This document shows positions 7,152-15,811 of a stretch of 64,000 bases of DNA, piece after piece. The stretch's first letter is position 1. The number at the start of each line of letters is the position of its first letter. The stretch comes from Streptomyces sp. NRRL F-6131 (GTDB lineage Bacteria; Actinomycetota; Actinomycetes; Streptomycetales; Streptomycetaceae), in the NCBI GenBank assembly GCA_000719695.1, contig JOHN01000016.1, forward strand, positions 62,001 through 126,000, read 5' to 3'. The notes under the pieces are model-generated. The model was not told the origin of the DNA. It was given only the letters and a program-made list of their open reading frames with translations, and made no database searches. A program made the position numbers and the translations under genes.

Positions 7152-8254
7152 GCGGCGCCCTCGCCCCCAGGCTCCGCCGGGTCTGCCTGGTCGTCGACAT
7201 CGAGGCGTACGGCGGCCGGCCCTACCGGGTGCAGCAGACCGTCCAGGAGCGGCTGGACCGCGCGCTGGACCACGCCTGCGACCGGGCCGGCGTCGACCGG
7301 GCACGCTGCGAGGCCCAGGACCGCGGCGACGGCCAACTCCTCCTGCTGCCGCCCGGCGTCGACGAGGCCAAGGCCCTGCCCGGCCTCGTCCTCGGCCTGC
7401 GCGACGCCCTGCACACCCTCAACCGGGCGCCCGGCACGGCCGGCCGCCTGCGGATCCGGGCGGCCCTCGCCCAGGGCGGGGTGCAACGCGCCGCCCTGGG
7501 GTTCGTCGCCCGCTCGGTGGAGACGGCCTGCCGGCTGCTGGACTGCCCGCAGGCCCGGGCCGCGCTCAAGGGCACCCCGGACACCGACCTGGCCCTGGTG
7601 GTGGCCGACGACCTGTTCACCGACGCCTTCGCGGCGGGCGCGGGCGGCCTGCCGGTCAAGGACTTCACCCCGATCACCGTGGCCCTCCCGGAGAAGCGCT
7701 TCCGGGCCGAGGCGTGGATCGGCACGCCCCGGGGCGGCACCCTGGTGACGCTGGCCCCGCCGCCCGCACCCGGAGCCGGCCGTCGGACCGGCCCGGTGCT
7801 GCTCCGCGGCCTCGGCGACGCCCTGGCCGGCGCCGCCCTGGGCGCCGCCCCGCTGCCGCGTCACCACGACGACCCGCCCCAGCACCCCGACGGCGACCCC
7901 GACCACCACCACGGGCCCCACGGGGGCGGCCACCACGACGGGCAGCACGACGACCCGTGGCACCCGCACGACGGCACCGCCGGCGACCCGCACCAGCACG
8001 AGGACGACCGGCACCACGACCCGGCCGGACCGGCCGTCGACGGCAGCCACCCGCACCACGACGACACCCCGTACGACGACACCGACGGCCACCACGACGG
8101 CCACCACGGCCATGACGGCGGCCACCACGACGCACCCGGCGACGGGCACGGGCACGGGGACGGGGACGGCTACCACGGGGACCCCTTCGCGTCCCCGGAC
8201 CACCACGACCCGGGCACCGACCCCTGGTGGCACGGACCCGGCCCGCACCACTGA
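7148..8254 (+). CDS. Class III cyclase-like domain with His/Asp-rich tail
   Basis: A 368-residue protein starting at a GTG inside the regulator's stop codon. Residues 10-200 look like a class III nucleotide-cyclase fold: a first beta-strand CLVVDIEAYG (Asp17 where the metal Asp sits) and RGDGQLLLLP (Gly60-Asp61-Gly62) matching the second metal-site hairpin. Later substrate residues could not be identified, so activity is uncertain; it may be a degenerate sensor. From about residue 235 to the end the chain is low-complexity His, Asp, Gly and Pro (dozens of His), a probable metal-binding or disordered tail. No signal peptide or membrane segment. Codon usage stays typical, so the tail is coding. 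Confidence 0.75.
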   Translation: MSGALAPRLRRVCLVVDIEAYGGRPYRVQQTVQERLDRALDHACDRAGVDRARCEAQDRGDGQLLLLPPGVDEAKALPGLVLGLRDALHTLNRAPGTAGRLRIRAALAQGGVQRAALGFVARSVETACRLLDCPQARAALKGTPDTDLALVVADDLFTDAFAAGAGGLPVKDFTPITVALPEKRFRAEAWIGTPRGGTLVTLAPPPAPGAGRRTGPVLLRGLGDALAGAALGAAPLPRHHDDPPQHPDGDPDHHHGPHGGGHHDGQHDDPWHPHDGTAGDPHQHEDDRHHDPAGPAVDGSHPHHDDTPYDDTDGHHDGHHGHDGGHHDAPGDGHGHGDGDGYHGDPFASPDHHDPGTDPWWHGPGPHH

Positions 8255-8288
8255 CCGGCCGGTGCGGGGCCCGCCCGGTGCGGGGAGG

Positions 8289-8459
8289 TCACCAGCCGTC
8301 GTCCGCGGACCGGTCGTGGGGCGGGGCGGGGTCGGGGTCGTGGCCGTTCTCGCCGTGGTGGTAGTCGGACGGGGACTCGTAGGCGGTGTGGTCGGCGGCC
8401 TCGAGGACGTCGTCGGGGTGGAGGCGGCCGTCGTCCCAGGTCCGGTCGGGGTCGGTCAT
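8289..8459 (-). CDS. Small acidic protein, last gene of GTPase operon (56 aa)
   Basis: A 56-residue, Asp/His-rich protein (MTDPDRTWDDGRLHPDDVLE... ending RSADDGW) with a strong GGAAGGA ribosome site and an ATG at 8457-8459. It lies 35 bp after the second dynamin-like gene on the same strand, so it is probably the last gene of the operon starting near 18.2 kb. No domain is recognisable. It is convergent with the His-rich cyclase-like gene, which it resembles only in composition. Real gene supported by its ribosome site and codon bias; function unknown. Confidence 0.6.
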   Translation of the reverse strand: MTDPDRTWDDGRLHPDDVLEAADHTAYESPSDYHHGENGHDPDPAPPHDRSADDGW

Positions 8460-8494
8460 GGTGCGGTCCTTCCGTGAGGGTCCGGTGGGCGGGG

Positions 8495-9994
8495 TCAGGC
8501 GGGCGGGGTGGCGAAGTAGATGCCCTCGCACAGTTCCCGGGCGATCCGGGCGTAGCGGCCGACGTCGCGCAGCGGCCCGTCCTCCAGGCGGCGCCAGTCC
8601 CGGGCGGCCCGGGCGGCCGCGCGGCGCAGGTCGGCGGGGGTGGTGTCGGCGGGGAGGCGGAGCCGGGCGGCCGGGGTGCGGCCGGTGGCGAGGGCGATCA
8701 GGGCCGCGGCGGTGTCCTCGTCGAGTTCGAGCCGCCGGCCGGCCACCGCGGCCAGCGCGCGGGCGAGTTCGTGGCGGCGCAGCTCCGGGTGCCGGCGCAG
8801 CTCGCCGATCCGGCTGTGGGCGTGGCGGAGCAGGTCGGCGGGGAGCAGGTCGGGAGGGAGGGGGTCGGCCGGTGCGGCGGCGAGGGCCGCCTCGACGGCG
8901 CCGAGGGCGGCGGCGGAGCGCAGGGCGTCGGCGGCGTCGACGAAGCGCAGGCGCAGGTGTTCGACGACGGCGGTGATGCCGGAGGCCGCGCGGAACTCCG
9001 TGAGCAGGGCGGCCGCCCCGATCGGCCGGCCCTCGGCGCGGGCCCGGCGGGCGGCCGTGAGGGCGACGCCGATGCCGTGGACGCCCAGCAGCCCGAACAG
9101 CCGCTCGCGTTCGGACCGGGTGAGCGGCGCGCCCTCCCAGGCGAGGAAGCGCCGACCGGAGTAGAGGGCGCGGCGCAGTTCGGCGGCGGGGGCCTCGACC
9201 AGCCGGCGGACCAGGGCGGCGTCCGGTTCGGTGAAGTCGTCCCCCAGGGCGGTCTGGGCGAGCAGACCCACCACCGGGAGCACCGCGTCGACGAGCCCGG
9301 CGAGCCGGTCGGCGTTGGTCGCGGCGACCTGTCGGGCGCGCGGCCAGGGGTCGCCGTGGCCGTCGCCGAGCAGGTCGATCCGGCTGAGCACACCGACGGC
9401 GTTGAGCGCGGTCATCCGGCCGTCGGCCTGGGCGCGCAGGGCGCCCAGGGCCTCGGCGTCGCCCGCGCCGGGGTGCGGCATGACGTAGATCATCGCGTCG
9501 GCGCGGCCGAGCGCGTCCAGCGCGGGCCCGTCGAGGCCGCTGAGCGAGTCCAGGCCGGGGGTGTCGACCAGCACGCAGTCGCCGGCGGGGCGCAGGCCCG
9601 CGGCCTCGACCACCACCTCGGCGATCCGTTCGACGGGCACGCCGAGGTCGCGGGGGTCGCGCGGCAGGCCGCCGGCCCGCCAGTGCTCGGTGCCGTCGCG
9701 CTGCCGGACCAGGAGCCGGTTGAGCCGCCCGGGCCGGAACCAGGCGACCACCGTGGTGCACTCGGTGGCGGCCGAGGCGGCGAGCCGGCGGCCGAGCAGG
9801 GCGTTCACCAGGGTGGACTTGCCCGCGTTCATCCGGCCGCCGACGGCGATCCGCAGGGCGGGTTCGGCGAGCCGCCGGTGGACCGTCCGGACCGCCTCGA
9901 AGGCCGGCCCGGGTGGCAGCCGGCCTTCGAGTTCGGCGCAGAACTCGCTCACCAGGGGCACGAGTTCACCGCTCGGCGGCGGTCCGGCCGTCAC
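8495..9994 (-). CDS. Dynamin-like GTPase, smaller paralogue
   Basis: A 499-residue dynamin-superfamily GTPase. G1 is GGRMNAGKSTLVNALLG, a Thr pair that can serve as switch I lies in ATECTTVVAW, and G3 is VDTPGLDSLSG. The G4 position reads LSRIDLLG instead of the usual T/NKxD, so base specificity may differ. The rest (about 230-499) is predominantly helical with heptad-like Leu/Ala/Arg, as expected for a stalk; no clear membrane segment is seen, unlike the larger partner. The GTG start at 9994 overlaps the stop codon of the upstream GTPase gene (GTGA), fixing the start. Bacterial dynamin-like proteins often come in pairs and remodel membranes; that role is inferred. Confidence 0.85.
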   Translation of the reverse strand: MTAGPPPSGELVPLVSEFCAELEGRLPPGPAFEAVRTVHRRLAEPALRIAVGGRMNAGKSTLVNALLGRRLAASAATECTTVVAWFRPGRLNRLLVRQRDGTEHWRAGGLPRDPRDLGVPVERIAEVVVEAAGLRPAGDCVLVDTPGLDSLSGLDGPALDALGRADAMIYVMPHPGAGDAEALGALRAQADGRMTALNAVGVLSRIDLLGDGHGDPWPRARQVAATNADRLAGLVDAVLPVVGLLAQTALGDDFTEPDAALVRRLVEAPAAELRRALYSGRRFLAWEGAPLTRSERERLFGLLGVHGIGVALTAARRARAEGRPIGAAALLTEFRAASGITAVVEHLRLRFVDAADALRSAAALGAVEAALAAAPADPLPPDLLPADLLRHAHSRIGELRRHPELRRHELARALAAVAGRRLELDEDTAAALIALATGRTPAARLRLPADTTPADLRRAAARAARDWRRLEDGPLRDVGRYARIARELCEGIYFATPPA

Positions 9995-10935
9995 CGGGCG
10001 GCCGTCGGGGCGGGTGCGCCGGCCGGCGGGGCGGTGCCGCGCCGCTCGCGGTCCAGCAGCTTGGCCAGCCGCCGCGCCGGACGGCCGAGCCGCGCCGACT
10101 CCGCCTTCTCCTCGCGCACGACCTCCTCCCAGTACTTGAGCCGCTTGGCAGCGCTCTCCACCCCCTTGAACCAGGAGACCAGGCTCTCGATCCCGTTGGC
10201 CTCCTTGCGGAGGTCCTTGACGAGGTCGCGGGAGGACTCCAGGCTCCGCGCCACCTCCTGCGCCCGGTGGGTGAGCAGGGTGGACAGGCACCACAGCACA
10301 GGCACCGCCACCCCGCGCTGCGCGGGGCCGCAGGAGACCGCGACCGCCAGCCCGCGCACCCGCCCGCCGCTGTCGAGCAGTTCCTCCAGCGGGGCCGCCG
10401 CGGCCCGGGCCCTGGCCCAGTCGGCGGGGTCGGTGACCAGATCGGCCTTGGTGTAGACGAGCACCACCGGCAGCGGCGTCGGCTGCTCGTCGACGGCGCG
10501 GTGCAGCAGCACCACGGTGCGGCGCACCTCGGCGTGGGACTCGGGGTCGGCGGCGAGGCGCTGGGTGTCGGCGAAGACGACCACCGCGTCCGCGTGGGCG
10601 AGTCGTTGCAGCAGCTGGGCGGTCTCCGGGTCGTCGGCGGCCGAGCTGGTGAGCGCCCCGCCCCGGTAGTCCGTCCAGTCGAAGCCGAGGACCTCGCCGC
10701 GCCCGTACCGCAGGCCGGCCGACAGTTCGGTCCGACGGGAGGACGGCGGCGGGTAGACGCCCCGGCCCAGCAGCTTCCCCGCGGTGGTCAGTTGGTCGCC
10801 GAGCGCCTGGTCGGCGGTGATCAGCCGGAAGCCCTTGCGGCCGCCGGAGAGGTGGGTGTACATCGCGGCGAGGTAGCTGCTCTTGCCGGCGCTGCTGTGG
10901 CCGAGGGCCACCACGCGCAGCTGGGTGAGGTCCAT
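9991..10935 (-). CDS. Small TRAFAC-type GTPase C of the GTPase operon
   Basis: A 314-residue P-loop GTPase. G1 is LGHSSAGKSSYLAAMY, G3 is DYRGGAL and G4 is VYTKADLV. The HS(A/S)AGK(S/T)SYL signature and the DxRGGAL motif are shared with the GTPase encoded at 15812-16708 and less closely with the one at 14683-15738, so these are paralogues. The C-terminal 90 residues (RAQEVARSLESSRDLVKDL onward) are charged and probably a coiled coil. ATG at 10933-10935; it starts 4 bp after the larger dynamin gene and overlaps the smaller one by 4 nt. Its family resembles the double-GTPase-type proteins found with bacterial conflict systems; role inferred. Confidence 0.85.
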   Translation of the reverse strand: MDLTQLRVVALGHSSAGKSSYLAAMYTHLSGGRKGFRLITADQALGDQLTTAGKLLGRGVYPPPSSRRTELSAGLRYGRGEVLGFDWTDYRGGALTSSAADDPETAQLLQRLAHADAVVVFADTQRLAADPESHAEVRRTVVLLHRAVDEQPTPLPVVLVYTKADLVTDPADWARARAAAAPLEELLDSGGRVRGLAVAVSCGPAQRGVAVPVLWCLSTLLTHRAQEVARSLESSRDLVKDLRKEANGIESLVSWFKGVESAAKRLKYWEEVVREEKAESARLGRPARRLAKLLDRERRGTAPPAGAPAPTAAR

Positions 10936-10939
10936 GCGG

Positions 10940-12988
10940 TCAGCTCCGCTCCGGGTCGGGGCGGCCGGTGGAACGCGGTGCGTGCGCCGGTCCGTGTGCC
11001 AGTCCGTGCGCCAGGGCGAGGCCCTCGTCGCGCAGGGTGGTGAGCGAGCCGATCCGGCGCCTGGTGCGGTCCCGGGCGGCGGCGAGGTCGGCGGCGGCGG
11101 TGGCCAGATTGCGCCGGTGGTCGGCGAGTTGACGCTCCAGCCGGAGCCGTTCGTCGGCGATCGCCCGGTCGAGCGCGAGGCCGAGCCGGTCGGTCAGCTC
11201 GTCGACGTGACCGGTGATCTGGGCGGGGATCTCGGTGCTCAGCTCGGTCAGCACCCGGTTGAGGTGACGGGTGGCGTCGCCCCGGACCCGGCCGAGTTCG
11301 GCGCGCTGGCGCCGGCGGCGGGTGAGCACCGCGAGCATGGCGTAGCCGGCCACGGCGGGCAGCAGCACGCTGCTGGTGAGCAGGCCGATCACGGTGCCGA
11401 AGGCGGCCGCGGTGCCGACCGTGGGGATCACGTTCTCGATCACCCCCAGCGGGCCGCCGTCGCGGTGCGTGGAGTGCACCATCTCCGGGAGCACGGTGCC
11501 GCGTTCGGCGCGGAGGACGGCGCCCTCGTCGACCAGGGCCAGCTCCGTGCCGGGCCGCTCCCGGCCCCCCTCCGGGTCCCGGTCCGCGCGCCCGGCGTCG
11601 AGCACGGTGGCGCACTCGCGCCGGACCCGTTCCTCCAGGACGGCCAGACCACGCCGGGCCGCGTTGTCCAACTGCAGCCAGACCGCCTCCACCTGGGCCT
11701 CCAGGTCCGCCGGGAACTCCTCGGCCAGCGCGCCGGGTTCGGAGGTGGCGATCTTCGCCTCGGCACTCTGGCGGACGTCGTTGAGGCTGCGCCGGAAGCC
11801 CAGTTGGAGGGTGTTCTTGAGGTCCCGGGCGCCGGTCGTCAGCACCCGCCGCCACTGCGCGCTGTCCGGCTGGAGCAGCCGCAGCGCCTCCTCGGCCCGC
11901 TCGACCTCGGCGGCCAGGGTCGGGTCCTGCTGAAGCGAACGGAGCCGCAGCTCCTGCTCGGCCAGCGGCGCAGCCAGCGCGGCAAGGGCGACGTGCACCA
12001 CGTTGGCGAGCCGCAGTTCCGCGGCGCGGGCGGCGATCCGGCGGCGCAGCAGCACCTCCAACGGTTCGAAGCCGCTCTCCTCCAGGAGTCCGGCGGCCTC
12101 CTGGAGTTCGCCCGAGTCGGCGGCCTCGGCGGCGTCCTGGCGGGCCCGGTTGCTGACCGGGAACCACGGGGCGTCGACGTGCCGGGGGGCGTGCCGGGCG
12201 AGCAGTTCGCGGTTGCGCTCGACGACGGCGGGCCAGGCCTCGTAACTGTCGGTCTTGGTGAGCACGAACACGGTCTCGGCGGTGCGCTCGGTCGCGCGTT
12301 CCAGGAAGTCCAGCTCGGAGCGGGTGAGTTCACTGGATCCGTCGACCACGAAGACCAGCGCGTCGGCGTTCTCCAGGGCGGCCAGGGCGAGTTGGGCGTG
12401 GCCGCTGACGAGGCCGCCGACGCCGGGGGTGTCGACCAGTTCCAGGCCGGCGGCGAGCAAGGGGACGGGCAGCTCGATCTCGACGTGGTGGACGTCGAGG
12501 CGGTGCGGACGCCCGGTGCGCGGGTCCACGGCGGCGTACTCGGCGATCCGCTCCAACGGGATCGGCTCGGGACGCGGCGTGGCGTCGGGGGCGTCGGCGG
12601 CGTCGGGAACGGCGCCCGCCGGCCGCAGGTGGGCGACGGCGCGCGGGTGCTCGCCGTGCCGGACGACGAGGTGGACACCGGTGGCGACGTCGGCGTCGAC
12701 CGGGAGGAGGTCCCGGACGCCGACGAGGCTGTTGATGGTGGAACTCTTGCCGCGCTTCTTCTCGCCGACGACGACCAGGGTGGCGGCGCCGTCGGCGGCC
12801 CGGGCGGACTCGGCCCGGACGCGCCGGGCGCCTTCGGGGGTGCCGTCGGTGGCTGTGGCGGTGGCAGTGGCGGGGTCGGTGGCCTCGGCGGCGGCGGTGC
12901 GGGCGGCGCGTTCGAGGAGTTCGGCGGTGCGGGCCGCGAAGTCCAGGACGCGGACCCGGGACGGCGCTTCGGGGCGGGGCGGGGTCAT
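10940..12988 (-). CDS. Large membrane-associated dynamin-like GTPase
   Basis: A 682-residue dynamin-family protein. G1 is VVGEKKRGKSSTINSLVG, a switch I Thr is in DVATGVHLVV, G3 is LVDTPGVGGLV and G4 is VLTKTDSY. A long helical region follows, then a hydrophobic pair of segments around residues 525-560 (AAAFGTVIGLLTSSVLLPAV, MLAVLTRRRR) that should insert into the membrane as a paddle, then a Leu/Arg-rich coiled-coil region to the end. This layout is that of bacterial dynamins that tubulate or fuse membranes. The ATG overlaps the upstream stop codon (ATGA). It probably works with the smaller dynamin-like protein two genes downstream. Confidence 0.9.
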   Translation of the reverse strand: MTPPRPEAPSRVRVLDFAARTAELLERAARTAAAEATDPATATATATDGTPEGARRVRAESARAADGAATLVVVGEKKRGKSSTINSLVGVRDLLPVDADVATGVHLVVRHGEHPRAVAHLRPAGAVPDAADAPDATPRPEPIPLERIAEYAAVDPRTGRPHRLDVHHVEIELPVPLLAAGLELVDTPGVGGLVSGHAQLALAALENADALVFVVDGSSELTRSELDFLERATERTAETVFVLTKTDSYEAWPAVVERNRELLARHAPRHVDAPWFPVSNRARQDAAEAADSGELQEAAGLLEESGFEPLEVLLRRRIAARAAELRLANVVHVALAALAAPLAEQELRLRSLQQDPTLAAEVERAEEALRLLQPDSAQWRRVLTTGARDLKNTLQLGFRRSLNDVRQSAEAKIATSEPGALAEEFPADLEAQVEAVWLQLDNAARRGLAVLEERVRRECATVLDAGRADRDPEGGRERPGTELALVDEGAVLRAERGTVLPEMVHSTHRDGGPLGVIENVIPTVGTAAAFGTVIGLLTSSVLLPAVAGYAMLAVLTRRRRQRAELGRVRGDATRHLNRVLTELSTEIPAQITGHVDELTDRLGLALDRAIADERLRLERQLADHRRNLATAAADLAAARDRTRRRIGSLTTLRDEGLALAHGLAHGPAHAPRSTGRPDPERS

Positions 12989-14649
12989 GAGGGCTCTCCC
13001 GTGGCGGGGTCGGTGGTCCGGGGGCCGGGGCCGGGGGCGGGGTCGGGGTCGGGGTCGGCGGCCAGGTTCTTCGGCGGAGCCGTCGGCGGGTCCGCCGAGG
13101 TGGGCGTGGCGGTCGGTGTCGAGGTCCCGGTCGGAGTCCCGGGCGGGGTCGCGGGCGGCGGGTCCGGCTCGTCGAACTCGCCGAACATGCCGGAGAGGTC
13201 CGCCTGTTGAGGGTCGACGGCCCGGGTCCGCCGGAACGGCGGGCCCTCGTCGCGCACGCCGCCGGGCGTGGGACCACCGGGCCCGGACGCGCCGGGCCGG
13301 ACCGGGCGCGACGGTGGCTGCGCCGGGTCGTTCGGCGGGTCGTCCAGGTCGCCGTAGTAGCGGCGGCCGGTGACGGGGTCGTCGCCGTAGCGGGGGCCGG
13401 CCGGGCCGGGGGCCTTCCGCCCGGGACCGCCGGGGTCGGACAGGGAGCCGTAGGGCGGTCGGTACTCCGGTTCGCGCCTCCCGGCCTCCCGGGGCGCGGG
13501 CACCGCGGGAGCCGGGCCGGACGGCGTGCCGGGTGGGCCGGACGCTTCGGGCGGCGTCCCGGCCGCCCCCGGCTTGCCCGGCTTCCCGGGCTTCCCGGGC
13601 TTCCCCTGTGGCTTCTCGGGCGGGTTCTCGGGCGACTCGGGAGCGAAGAGCCCGCGCGCGACCCTCTTCATGAACCGCCGCCCCGCCCGGTAGGCCTCCG
13701 CGATCAACGGATCCGTCTCCGCGGGCGGCCCGGCCCGCCCGTCACCGCCCGCCGGGTCGGCCGCACCACGGCCGCCCGAGCCCGCGCGCAGCCCCTGCTC
13801 GGGAGCCGGCCGCGGCGGTGGGGGTGGCGGGGGCGGCGGCGGGGGCCGCAGCAGCTCGTACTCCCCGCAGTCCGCGCTGGTCAGATGGGTGAGCCGGCCC
13901 GCGTCGGCGTCGGAGCGCCGCCGCCAGCCGGTGACCAGGAGGCACCGCTCCCCGCCGCCCGCGGCCGCCGACCAGAGCCCCGGCGCGTCCGCCTCCGGCA
14001 GCAGGTGCGTCCCGGCCGGGTGCGCGGGCCGCCAGGCCGAGGCCGACCGAACCGCGCCGGCCGCGCTCGTCGCACGCTCCGGCCACGGGGCCGCCACGGG
14101 CCGGGTGACCCTCGGCTCGGCCTCGGCACGTCCCACCGCCTCCCAGGTCTGCCCGATCCACTCGGTGTACACCGGGCCCGCCCAGTCGGTCAGGTGCTCG
14201 GTCAGTTCGGCGAGTTGGGGGAGCCGCCCGTCGGCACCGCCCGACCCGGCCCGGTACCAGCCCACGAACCCGTACAGCGGGCGGCCGAACCGGTCGTGGA
14301 CCATGACCCGGCTGATCAGACCCAGCTCACAGGCCGCGCCCACCAGGACGCCGTGGCCGTCGCGGTGCAGCAGGAAGCGCGGGCCCCGCTCCAGCCGGTT
14401 CCCGCCCGCGACCGCGGCGCGCACGGCGTCCCCCACCGGCCCCTGCCGGTCGACCCCGGCGGGCAGGGCCCGCCACCACTGGTCGACCCGGAGGGTGCGG
14501 CCGTAGACGACCGCCGACCAGCCGCCCGGCCCGGCCGCGTCCGGCGGCCGAGTGGTGGCCGGTGCCGGAGTGGCCGGGGCCCCGTGGGTGTCCGAGGGGA
14601 GCCCGTCGACGGGCCCGGGCCCCGGGTCGTACGGCATGTTCGTCGTCAT
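12985..14649 (-). CDS. Unassigned domain plus long Pro-rich disordered region
   Basis: A 554-residue protein that I do not recognise. Residues about 45-180 form a compact domain rich in Trp and Gly (WSAVVYGRTLRVDQWWRALP, RFLLHRDGHGVLVGAACELG, PLYGFVGWYRAG, VYTEWIGQTWEAVG). The rest is low complexity: a run of about ten Pro near residue 275, a helix with KRVARGLF near 335, repeated GKPGKPGKPG units near 360, and then Pro/Gly/Asp/Thr-rich sequence to the end. No signal peptide or membrane segment. It lies between GTPase B and the large dynamin and overlaps the latter by 4 nt, so an adaptor or scaffold for the GTPases is plausible. ATG 14649 is taken; another ATG lies four codons later. Confidence 0.7.
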   Translation of the reverse strand: MTTNMPYDPGPGPVDGLPSDTHGAPATPAPATTRPPDAAGPGGWSAVVYGRTLRVDQWWRALPAGVDRQGPVGDAVRAAVAGGNRLERGPRFLLHRDGHGVLVGAACELGLISRVMVHDRFGRPLYGFVGWYRAGSGGADGRLPQLAELTEHLTDWAGPVYTEWIGQTWEAVGRAEAEPRVTRPVAAPWPERATSAAGAVRSASAWRPAHPAGTHLLPEADAPGLWSAAAGGGERCLLVTGWRRRSDADAGRLTHLTSADCGEYELLRPPPPPPPPPPPRPAPEQGLRAGSGGRGAADPAGGDGRAGPPAETDPLIAEAYRAGRRFMKRVARGLFAPESPENPPEKPQGKPGKPGKPGKPGAAGTPPEASGPPGTPSGPAPAVPAPREAGRREPEYRPPYGSLSDPGGPGRKAPGPAGPRYGDDPVTGRRYYGDLDDPPNDPAQPPSRPVRPGASGPGGPTPGGVRDEGPPFRRTRAVDPQQADLSGMFGEFDEPDPPPATPPGTPTGTSTPTATPTSADPPTAPPKNLAADPDPDPAPGPGPRTTDPATGEPS

Positions 14650-14682
14650 CGCTTCAGTCCGTCCATCAGGTGCGTCCGCCTG

Positions 14683-15738
14683 TCAGTCCGTCAGCAGCCG
14701 GCCGTCGCGGAAGACGGGGATCCCCCGCAGTTCCTCGTCGAGGTCCCGGCAGCGGTCCTGGGCCTTCTGGAGGTCCGCGGCCGTCGCGGAACTGCTGGAC
14801 ACCAGGCTGTCGATCTGCTGGCGGGCACTGGTCTTCTGCGCGCCCTTGAACAGCCCGCCGAAGAACCCCTGGCTGAGCGCGGCCAGTTCGCCGCGCGAGG
14901 CATCCAGGCTCTCGGAGAGCCTGGACATCTCCTGCCGGTTCCGCACGATGCCCTCGCTGAGGTAGTGGCGGAGGCTGAAGATGATCGGCAGGTGCAGGTT
15001 CTTCGGGGCGATCCGGCTGGCGTCCACGGTGGTGCGGTCCGCCGCGCCGAAGTTGCCGAGCTGGACGGCGCAGAGCGCCATCGTGACGCCCTCGGCCTCG
15101 TCACCGGCCAGCCACGGTACGAGGTTGCGGAGGTTGCGGACCGCCACCTGGAGCGCCTCGGACGCCCGCATGCCGGTGCGTTCGGCCAGCAGGTCGGCCT
15201 TGGTGAGCAGCACGGTCACGCCGGGGACGGGGTCGCCGGCGCTCAGGCGGTTGCTGAAGACCTCGGAGATCGCCAGGTTGAAGCGGGCGAGTTCCATCGG
15301 GTCGCCGAACCGGTCCAGGTTCCCCGGTGCGCCGTGCTTGATCCACTCGGCGACGTGCTCGGAGTCCAGCGCCACGATGATGCTGTCGGAGACCGCGAGC
15401 CGGTCCTTCAGCAAGGCGACGTCCTTGGCCGCGCCGCGGCGGTCCACGGCGGCGTTCCCCCGGAAGTCGACGCAGTCGATGGTCATGAGGTCGCGCATGC
15501 CCCGGCGGAACACGAACTCGTAGCCGATCGGGTCCTCCGAGGTCGCCTGGGGCATCCTGCCGTTGCGGCGCAGCTCGGCCCAGTGCTCGGCGAGGTCGAG
15601 GTCGAGGTCGGGGTCGGTGGCGTAGAGGTAGTAGCCCTGCACGCCCATGGAGAGGCGGTTGTACATGCCGTGCAGATAGGCCGTCTTGCCGGAGCCGCTG
15701 GCGCCGAGCATGGTCAGGGTGAGCTTGGGGACGGTCAT
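14683..15738 (-). CDS. Small TRAFAC-type GTPase B of the GTPase operon
   Basis: A 351-residue P-loop GTPase. G1 is LGASGSGKTAYLHGMYN, G3 is DFRGNAA within IDCVDFRGNAAVDRRG, and G4 is LLTKADLL. It is the most divergent of the three related GTPases here: it has SGSGKT instead of SAGKS/T and lacks the GGAL motif. The region ...RHYLSEGIVRNRQEMSRLSE and the last 70 residues (charged, with SARQQIDSLVSSSSATAADL) look like coiled coil. ATG at 15736-15738. It follows GTPase A after 73 bp and precedes the Pro-rich protein after 33 bp. A regulated switch that loads or controls the dynamin pair is a reasonable but unproven role. Confidence 0.85.
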   Translation of the reverse strand: MTVPKLTLTMLGASGSGKTAYLHGMYNRLSMGVQGYYLYATDPDLDLDLAEHWAELRRNGRMPQATSEDPIGYEFVFRRGMRDLMTIDCVDFRGNAAVDRRGAAKDVALLKDRLAVSDSIIVALDSEHVAEWIKHGAPGNLDRFGDPMELARFNLAISEVFSNRLSAGDPVPGVTVLLTKADLLAERTGMRASEALQVAVRNLRNLVPWLAGDEAEGVTMALCAVQLGNFGAADRTTVDASRIAPKNLHLPIIFSLRHYLSEGIVRNRQEMSRLSESLDASRGELAALSQGFFGGLFKGAQKTSARQQIDSLVSSSSATAADLQKAQDRCRDLDEELRGIPVFRDGRLLTD

Positions 15739-15811
15739 GGGCGGGGGTCCTCTCGTCGCGCTGGATCGAGGGCTTCGGGGGTTCGAAGGGGTACGGCGTC
15801 GGGCGGGGCGG

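Noticed and set aside
7064..8251. Minus-strand frame with long Val-rich 'hydrophobic' sequence
   Set aside because: It is the antisense of the His/Asp-rich tail; GTG/GTC codons arise from CAC/GAC. The plus strand has the coupled start and recognisable domain.
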